Positions 56,107 to 64,000 of a stretch of DNA of 64,000 nt are shown here, in pieces. Under the pieces are notes generated by a model. The model was given only the letters and a program-made list of their open reading frames with translations, was not told the DNA's origin and searched no databases. The stretch is from Tethya wilhelma (Eukaryota > Porifera > Demospongiae > Tethyida > Tethyidae). Made by a program: the position numbers and the translations under genes. Location of the stretch: the NCBI GenBank assembly GCA_964030475.1, contig CAXIPT010000007.1, positions 1 through 64,000 of the forward strand, given 5' to 3'. How positions within the stretch are numbered: position 1 is the first letter of the stretch; each line of letters starts with the position of its first letter.

Positions 56107-56313
56107 ATGGCGGCTCACCTTGATTGCGTTAGAAAGATTATAGCGGTAGTTATTTGCGTGTGCAGTTGCGAGTCGATAGCGGTAGCAGTTGGCCTGTTAG
56201 AAGTCTCTTTCAGACTGGATTCTCCAGCTACTGGAATAACGGTGCAGAAGCTTCTCCAAGAGAAAGAAATAATTTTTGTTGAAAATTTCTCAAGTTCACT
56301 GAAAAAGGAGTGA
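56107..56313 (+). CDS. Possible small hydrophobic protein (68 aa)
   Basis: A 68-codon frame starts MAAHLDCVRKIIAVVICVCS, with a hydrophobic segment, and ends SSSLKKE. The start context (AAAATGG) is good and it lies 219 bp from the divergent multi-HTH gene start. There is no homology I recognise, and the ORF could be chance or a first exon with further exons not found. Confidence 0.25.
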   Translation: MAAHLDCVRKIIAVVICVCSCESIAVAVGLLEVSFRLDSPATGITVQKLLQEKEIIFVENFSSSLKKE

Positions 56314-56323
56314 CCCTTTCTAC

Positions 56324-56335
56324 TGCGCATGCGCA
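56324..56335. promoter_or_regulatory. NRF1-type palindrome TGCGCATGCGCA
   Basis: The perfect palindrome sits in a 19-bp stretch (TTTCTACTGCGCATGCGCA) identical to that upstream of RPL23A at 7185-7203, followed by a similar TTTCG-CAC downstream context. Here no gene start is evident nearby. Confidence 0.5.
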
Positions 56336-56534
56336 TTAGATAATTCCCATTTCGCAACACTTCAATTGTCAGTCTGTAGTATTATAATTTTGCATTTAGA
56401 ACACAATGAAACATGATATATAGCTTACAGAGAATTTGACAAGAGAATCTATGAATCTGCACATAAAAATCAATCTGATTCCTGGAACACACCACACCAT
56501 GTACCAGCATTCATTCAGTGACCACAGCTATCCA

Positions 56535-57670
56535 CTATGGCCTATCAGAAAAACTTTGAATGTTCGCAACATCAATAAGATCAGAATCTCGAGCCGTTGA
56601 CTGGGGGACGTAGAGCAGTCTGTTGGGGGTCTCCTGAGCATTTGCCCTGGAGGATATCTCGGCCGTGAACTGGACAGTGTCCTTTGTTGCGCGCTGCATC
56701 ATGACCTGTTTGACCTCTGTGGCCGAGAGGTGGGGGTGGAGACTAAAGATGATAGCTGCGTAGCCAGCAGCGTGAGGGGCAGCCATGGAGGTACCACTCA
56801 TGGTCTTTGTACATGTGTCACAGGCTATGGAGGCGCTGGTGATGGAGGAGCCAGGAGCCATGATGTCTGTGCACTCCCCGGTGTTGGTGAAGATGGTCAC
56901 CTCGTCACTTTGGTCCGTGGCTCCCACTGCGATGCCCACCTTGGCACTGGCTGGGCTATACTTGCAGGAGTAGTCTGCCTGGTTGCCAGCGGCCCCCACC
57001 ATCACGATCCCTGCCTCTGTGGCTCTCTTGATGGCGCCGTTCAAACTCTCTGATTTCTTCACCCCCAGCGACTGCGAGATGACTGCTGGGTGGCCATTGG
57101 CGTTCTCCTTGTGGTGGGCTATTATCTTGTCGATGCCCATCACTATCCCACTCACAGCTCCCGTACCCTCACAGTTGAGGGCCCTCAGGTTGTAAATCTC
57201 TGCCTCCTTCGCAACACCGTACGTCTTCCCGGCAGCTGTCCCAGCACAGTGGGTCCCGTGCCCCTGGCAATCTTCTCCATGATTGTGAGTGCCAGTGAGG
57301 TAGTCCACGGCATCAAAGCCGGCGTAATGGACGCGACCTGCCAACTCTTGGTGGGTAGCCCGCACACCAGTGTCAATGATGTAAATGTCCACGTTCTTGC
57401 CAGAGCCTTCTGGTGCATAGACGCCATTCAGCTTCCTAGTGTGCTGGTCCAGTCGATCCAAGTTCCATGGGACTTTGCTCGACTCGAGGCCAGCTGCCGC
57501 CCCTCCTGCTGGGATGGAAATAGAGGACCTCCTGACAGCTGTGTCTTCCTCCACGTGAGAGAGCAGAGGATGTTTGGAGAGCTGGGGAGGAAAGGAACAG
57601 GTTATTATTACCAGAAACACACCAAATGAAACTGTCAACAGAGCCCTGACAATGTGTGTTCCTACATACC

Positions 57671-57701
<31 letters not shown>

Positions 57702-58270
57702 TCACTTCCTCAACTTCCTACATGACTTACCAGGGATACGGTCTTGGCGTTCAGGGTGGCAGTGAATCCCTTGCCGATGTTCCTGAGGGGGTGGATATCG
57801 GTGGCCCGGACTCGCCTCTCGCTCTCCCTGTTGGCCTTCTCCAGGATCTCTATCGTACGGTCCAACACATAATCGTCTGCCTCACTTTGGAACATGACGA
57901 TGTAGCGTCCCTTGATGGGCCTGGTGTGTAGACCCACCTCAATGGTGTGGGTGCCCTCTCCCTGGATGCTCACCGTCTGGAGGCGCGCCAACATGTCCAT
58001 TAGCTCTCTCTCCTTCTCTTTGAACTCCTGCCAGTCTTGTTCAAACACGTCCCGATAATATTCTTGGAAATCAACGATATGCGCTGTGTCGTCTAAACTG
58101 CGTTTCTCTAATCGGCTGAACTCTGTGTGTGTCTTTACCAGTTCTTCCCAGTGTTCTTGAGTGGCGGCCACTCCATTATTGTCTGCTAGCGGCGCTGCTT
58201 CGGCTCGAGCGCCGGAATACACCAGCAATAGACACAACACAGAAACACCTAGTAAGGTAGATAGCTTCAT
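56535..58270 (-). CDS. Secreted subtilisin-like serine protease, proteinase K family (S8A)
   Basis: Two exons (58270 to about 57734 and about 57582-56535) encode about 527 residues. A signal peptide (MKLSTLLGVSVLCLLLVYSG) is followed by an I9-type propeptide (GRYIVMFQSEADDYVLDRT). The catalytic domain has Asp in VDIYIIDTGVRATHQEL, His in GHGTHCAGTAAG, the oxyanion Asn in VGAAGNQADYSC and Ser in MSGTSMAAPHAAGYAA. All catalytic residues are present, so an active secreted endopeptidase made as a zymogen is likely. Paired cysteines fit the proteinase K/PCSK9-like branch rather than furins; no P-domain follows. The role could be digestion or matrix turnover. Confidence 0.93.
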
Positions 58271-58970
58271 CTTGGAAACGAACTCTTATTTCTTACGACC
58301 TATTTTTCGCCTGTTAGCACCTATTGACTTTAGAGTGGTGCCTTCCCAGTCGCTGGTTTTTATATTCGGTCAACTGCTGATGATCGCTCCTTTCTCGGCT
58401 CTCAAACAAACCCCAACAAGTGAATTCAGTTCAGTTCCGCATCATGTTTACCATTGCTCGTCAATAACGTTACCACTTCCGCCTTCCAAAACCATAATAG
58501 GACAGTTTACTCATCATTAATTTTTACTAAGCTGTATATATACACACAAGAAATAAAAATTTCCTTTGCTGAAACACACATAGAATATAGCACACACACA
58601 CACACACACACACGCACACACACACACACACACACAGACACACACACAGACATAGGGAGATCACAGATGCATGTAAATTTGGTTGACAACTCATTACACT
58701 GTAACAACGATGATAATAACAATAATAAAATTAATGAGATGCATGTACGTTCTAATTAAAGAGCACATGATATTTGTGACCTAATGACAATAAATAAATC
58801 TTTGTTGATGAAACCATGTGGTAAATTTTCCCGAGAAAGCAATCAAACCTTTATCTCTCTTTTTCTACCTGTCTGCCAACTTCATGAGCTGGTGATACAA
58901 ACATCCTAAATAGTTTGGGACAAGTCAAAAACAAAAGGTGCAGCTGGTAGCCTATAAAAGTCGTGGTCAG
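58271..58970. other. Intergenic region between subtilase 5' end and RIM-BP 3' end
   Basis: No gene is seen. It has a long CA tract at about 58591-58649 and A/T-rich sequence. The 58271-58450 part is the presumed subtilase promoter. Confidence 0.5.
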
Positions 58971-59744
58971 TTAGATTTCTTTCCCAAACTTTTGCTGATA
59001 AGTGACTTTCCTTGAGATAAAATCCCCTTCTTCTTCTGAGAGCTGTGCTGGGCCTGTATGACACAAGACAGAGGGACTGTTGTCAGACAGTGAGGGGGAA
59101 CCACTAGAGTCTATCCAGGACACCCCCCAATGACATTCACAGCCCACACCTTCCCATGAATACCACACAGACAGCACTGGGTCTTACATGAGAGTTAAGA
59201 ATGTGCTGAGCTCGCTGCATGCTTTCTTCATCTGCTGCAAACACTTCAACACCTTCGTTGTCATGGAAACCATCATCCTCAGGGGGTAATTCTTCGAGGA
59301 AATTGTGAGGTACCAGTCCCTTTTTCCCGCTCACCTCAGCCTACAAAAAGACAAACAACTGTCAATGTTTTCAGTCGTGAATACGCTACCATCACCACTA
59401 GCCATGGCCACCACACACACCTTGAAGAAGCCTTCCTCGTCTGGACTGCCAAACACCGTGAGGATGTCTCCCTCGGTGAAAGTGAGCTCCACCTCAGAGT
59501 TCTCGTTGGGGGAGTCCTGGTCCGGGTCGTAGTCGTAGAGGGCCCTCATCTTCCTGGTCGACCCCCTCTCCACACCATTGACCCTCCCCTGGCCACGCCT
59601 CCTGGATTGGACAGCCAGAGAGACCTTGATCTGAGCTATCTCATCAAGATCAGTGATCTGTTCCACCATGTTACCAGGGACAAAGCCAACACGACCGTGG
59701 AGCTCCCCTCGGAGGAAGCCATCCTCATCAGCACCTCCACTCAC

Positions 59745-59822
<78 letters not shown>

Positions 59823-62800
59823 GATTGTAATCTGATATCACAAGTCAACAATAGTATCACTATTACGCAATACATGATATTGCATCTTAGGGAAATCACT
59901 TTCAACATTATGACACACACACACACACACACATACACACATACACACACACACACACACACACATACAATAGTGAGAATACAAACAGCCTTGGGAGGGA
60001 GAAACGCATGTTTAGTAAATAAACAGCTGATACTGAAAGTGAACTGACAGTGCAGAAAAGCTAGAGGCTCTTCAAAGGAATGGATCAACACCAGTTGTGA
60101 GATCAAACACTAACAATGACATCATTGGGTAATAACTAACCATTATGACATCACCCTCTTGGAATGTGAGCTCCTCGTCAGCCTCCTCCACCTCGTTAGG
60201 GGACTGATAGGCAGGGTCGTAGGAGTAGAGAGCTCTGTAGTAGAGCACCTCACCCTCTGCACACACACACACACACACACACGTAGTGAAAGAGAGAGAT
60301 AAACACAATAGTTATTTTAGGGGGAGTATGTTGTAATACAGTGTTCCTATCTCAAAGAAGAACAAGCTCTGTTCAAAGGACAATTGTTTTGGAGGTTTCG
60401 CTAAATTAACTTCATTTCCCTTTTCAAATGATGTAATGTTAAAATAAAAGAGGGGGAATCAAGGCTGGTTGAACACAACGACAACACATCCATATAGAGA
60501 GCAGTGCGTCCATACAAGTCTCTGTCAATACCCCACTCCACTCACGAAACACACAGCCATTTGTCATGAGAGGAAGTTGGGAACTAATTAGCACATACCT
60601 CCGCTGTCAATGTTGTCTGAGTCAGGATTTCCATTAGTCACATGATCTTCATTTGAAGTCACGTGACTTTCACTCTGCATCACATGATCAGTGTCAGACA
60701 CCAGCTCCCTGCTGGCCTTGGCTGGGCTGTAGACCTCCCTGTCCTCCTCCGAGCTGGTGAGGGAGGTCTCTGACGTGGTGGTGGTGGTGGTGGTGCTCTC
60801 GGCCTCCCCTCCAGTGAACACCCCTCTCAGAAGGTGGGTCAGCTGCTCTTTATTCACCAACAGAGCCGAGGAATCAACAGACTCATAGTCGTTGGAGATG
60901 GCTCTCACTGTCAGGGAGAACTGGGAGTCAGCAGAGGAGAGCTTGCCTCTGAGGTGGTCCACATCCCCCGGCAGTAGCTGGGTACATACCCTCTCCACGG
61001 GGCCAGGATGGGCAGCCAGCCTCACACAGCACTGGGCATTGATATAGAGGGAGTAGCCAGTGATGGCGTTGCCCCCCTCCAGGACCTCGGAGGGTTTCCA
61101 CGTCACCAGGAGACACACAGGGTCGTCCTTCTTTGACAGCTCGAGCTGAGAGGGAGGCTGCGGGTACTCTGGCAGGGGGAGGAGAGATGGAATACAGGGC
61201 AAGTTAACAACAATGGCACAGCCTTCTTTGGAAAATACCAAGGTAAACTACACAGTTTGGACAAACAATATATTATCATCATAATGATAACAATGAAAAC
61301 AAACTCATCTAAAGAGGAACAATCACACAATGAGCAGCTCTTGTCACAAACACTACCAGTCACAGCAGCTGCTGCCTGTGCCTCTGTGTTTCATCCCACT
61401 GTCACTTACGAGGGTTGAGAATGATGAGCTGTTTGGGGTCAGGGGATTCCCCTCCCTCCTCGGTGGTCGTACGAACAGAAATCTTCACCAACTGAAAGAG
61501 AACACAGTCTCAACACAAAGGTCAGAGTTTAGAGCATGGCCACACCTACCTGTTTCCGTGGTACCCCTTTGAGCAGTAGCGTGGTGCAGTCGGCCCCCTT
61601 CACACTCTCAGAGAGAACACCATTGATGTACACATTGTAGCCGGACACGTGGGCGGGGAGTGGGTGGGGTTTACTCCAGTGCATGGCAATGCTGTACCCC
61701 TGTTCATCCACCAGCTGCTGATCCATCTCCAGCCCCCCGGGGGGCAGCAGGGGGTCACTAGAGGAGGAGGAGGTCGTCGAGGGGTCTTCTTCCTCCTCAG
61801 CAATGTCCTGGAGGTTAGAGAGTCTTCTCCTTGTCATCTTACGAGGGGGCTGGGGGGAGGCATCATCTGAGAGGGAGGGAGGAGAGAGAGAGAGAGAGAG
61901 AGAGGAAAATTGTGAGAATATAAATTTTTGAAAATTGCAGACCGGATATTTTATTCTTTATGATGATTTTTACCAAACTATTAGTAACAACAGCAAAATA
62001 AACTGAGTGAAAATTTAACAGTCGAATATTTTACCAGCCAAAAAATTTCCCATAGTACATTGATAAACTGGCAGATATCAAACAGGCTGGCAACCTAAGG
62101 ACACTACTATTTGCAGGTACTAATTTTGAAGGAGAGAACATTTGGCAAGTATTTATTCCAGCTAATTATGAGTGCTGTGTGTGTGAGGTATGTATGTACC
62201 ATCGTCCATGACCCTCTCAATGAAGTTGGAGGGGACCAGTCCGCTCTGGCCGTCCATCAGCTGGCCGTGGTAGAAGCCATCGGTGTCCATCTCTCCAAAC
62301 ACATAGAGGTAGTCTCCGGCGGTGAGGGGCAGCTCCTGGTCAAAGTTGGGGTTGGGACTCATCTCGGAGGGAGTGTAAGTGAACCTGGCTATGAAGACGG
62401 CCACAGGGGGCTGGCCTTCCACTGGCCCCCCTGTCTCCTCTGACCCCTTGTCAGTCTCCTTTGACCCCTCAATGGCCTCCTCTGAACCCTCCACTGACTC
62501 TGTGCGGGGGACAATGATGGAACCACAAATCATAATAATGACCCACAGAATTTCAAACGTCCAACAAAGTTTGATCATCAGAAACACAGAAACAAATGAT
62601 ACCATAATTATAGCAAGAATTTTTCATACAGTGCAAATTTTCGTTCAAAACTGCAAAAATTTAACCTTCACATTATATGCAATATTAGTGTACGCCACGT
62701 ATAGGGAATTTCTGGCATGTTTTTAGCAATATATATGAAATTTTGCACCAACAAAAATTTTCCGATATATTTGGTCACTTGTGCCAGTCATACATTATAT

Positions 62801-64000
62801 CAGGTGACTCACCATGACTGAGAGGGTCTTCTTCCAGCCCAGTGTCAGTTTGATCAGGGGGCGGGGCCTGTTGCTCGGTGGGTGTGGTCACCAGCACTGT
62901 CGCAGAGAGCTGAGAGTCCACTGGTGCTGATATTGGTACCGCTGCTGCTGAGTCAGCAGATTGGGCAGTCTCTAGGTGAGATTCATCTAATGATTGCAGG
63001 GAGTTACTCGTATCATGTGTTGACTGTTGGGGGGATTTTCCCTCTACGGTGGGTTCGTTAGTGATGGGTGATTGCAGGGACGCCCTCTCATCATCTACGG
63101 ACTCATCGAGATTGACCTCACTGAACCCCACGCCATCACTGCTATCGAAGGAGTCAGTGACCTCTAACCCCAGCGCCTTCATCTCTGTCTCCAGGCTGCT
63201 CCCCCCATCCAGCCTCCGAGGGGGCACTGCTGACACAGCACTAGTTCTCACGCTCTTAGCTCCACCCACTTCTACATCGATGCCTTTTGTGATGACCTTT
63301 GACCCTGTGTGCTGAGGTACTTCAGCTGATTCACTCTTGCACACTGATGGTGAACTTTGAACTATTAATGGTGAACTTCGGACTGCTAACGGTGAACTTT
63401 GAACTGATTCAGTCTGCTGATAAACACTGACCATTGTTGGTTTGGGTGGAGGTCGAAGGTCAGCCAGAGATGCCTGTAACTTGCTGTATTCACTGTCTCT
63501 CTGACTTAGTGAGTTCTCCACCTCAGCCAGTTGGACCTGGGGGGAGGACACATGGACATTGTCAAGAACAAAAGTAGGTATTACCACACTGGGGTGTCCA
63601 TGCCAACAGTAATCTTACCTTCAAACCATCAATCTCTTTCTCTCGGCCTTCCACTAGTGACCTTTGACCTTCACATTCCTGCACACATCACAGCCAGAGA
63701 ATATGAACTAACCAACCAGCTAGCTACAACCACAACAATATAAGCACTGTTTTGTTACTAAAACTAAAATTTTCTATAACCCTTTGTGGCATTTTTTGTT
63801 TTGTTTCTAGTGCGATCTGGGCACCATGTTCCAAAAATGAAATGCGTGATATTATGTGATATTTTTTTGTTGACAAACGTGCAGCACACTTACGTGCACA
63901 AGCTATTATCTGGTAACAAAACAGCACTTGTAAAGTCAGTGACACAGTTCCTTTAAGAGATCTCTTACCGTCTCCAGCTCTTCCAGTCTCGAATCCCTGG
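58971..64000 (-). CDS. RIMBP2: RIM-binding protein (RIM-BP): SH3-FN3-SH3-SH3, 5' end outside window
   Basis: RIM-BPs tether voltage-gated calcium channels to RIM at presynaptic active zones. About twelve exons are seen. A coiled coil (LAEVENSLSQRDSEYSKLQA) and a long disordered exon (63542-62811) come first. SH3-1 is VFIARFTYTPSEMSPNPNFD, ending QSGLVPSNFIERV. Two FN3-like domains follow (GYSIAMHWSKPHPLPAHVSG; LLVTWKPSEVLEGGNAITGY). SH3-2 is ALYSYDPAYQSPNEVEEADE, ending GRVGFVPGNMVEQI. SH3-3 is RALYDYDPDQDSPNENSEVE, ending KKGLVPHNFLEELP. The C-terminus ends QQKFGKEI. Order and the SPN-x-E loop in each SH3 match RIMBP2/TSPOAP1. The paralogue symbol is nominal. Confidence 0.93.
59751..59819. 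repeat. (GA)n microsatellite at a RIM-BP splice acceptor
   Basis: On the minus (coding) strand this is about 34 CT units ending CTCTCAG|GTGAGTGGAGG. It forms the whole pyrimidine tract before the exon that carries the second half of SH3-2. Confidence 0.9.

Noticed and set aside
59607..60106. ORFs of Arg-Glu or Ser-Leu repeats
   Set aside because: They are frames through a GA/CT microsatellite that forms a splice-site tract in RIM-BP.

Overview
The window is a gene-dense piece of an animal nuclear genome, most likely a sponge (Porifera) or another early-branching invertebrate. The gene set is metazoan: RIM-binding protein, USP32, VMP1, ROGDI, tyrosylprotein sulfotransferase, SGSM, HIP1 and MIF. 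Most introns are tens to a few hundred bases, intergenic spaces are often under 200 bases, and microsatellites are everywhere. The sponge assignment is an inference from compactness and gene style; no diagnostic marker is present.

Layout, left to right. 1-1000: minus-strand exons including an axonemal dynein heavy chain piece. 1165-5987 (-): proline dehydrogenase, present as a full copy plus a near-identical 5' copy that is probably the other haplotype. 6134-7043 (+): TMEM199/VMA12. 7245-7930 (+): RPL23A. 8007-9005 (-): short-chain dehydrogenase. 9074-10477 (+): ROGDI. 10527-12496 (-): VMP1. 12574-19256 (+): USP32. 19426-21799 (+): ZCCHC8. 22228-24157 (-): adaptor with three SH3 domains. About 25600-26982 (-): unidentified gene. 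27061-27588 (+): MIF. 28441-31276 (+): HIP1/HIP1R C-terminal part. 31524-39036 (-): POLDIP2 with a 6-kb repeat-filled last intron. 39205-40240 (+): TPST. 40754-48067 (-): SGSM. 48560-50257 (+): single-exon membrane carboxypeptidase. 50486-55887 (-): protein with about ten helix-turn-helix domains. 56535-58270 (-): proteinase K-like subtilase. 58971 to the window end (-): RIM-binding protein.

There is no operon logic here. The genes are mostly cellular housekeeping: lysosome and autophagy (VMP1, TMEM199, ROGDI), endocytosis (HIP1), small-GTPase control (SGSM), ubiquitin (USP32), RNA processing (ZCCHC8) and mitochondria (PRODH, POLDIP2). Several neighbours are head-to-head with 68-170 bp between start codons, which suggests shared bidirectional promoters.

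Eleven single N bases mark contig joins. At least five are flanked by the same sequence on both sides (PRODH, ROGDI, POLDIP2 intron, SGSM, HTH gene), so apparent tandem duplications are best read as unmerged haplotypes. The most novel item is the multi-HTH gene (five CENP-B-like and five Psq-like domains, no transposase catalytic core). Other leads are ancient linkage shared with human 12q24, 17, 22q and 7q11, microsatellites acting as splice signals, GC-AG introns, MITE families and strong enrichment of TCACATGA/TCATGTGA.
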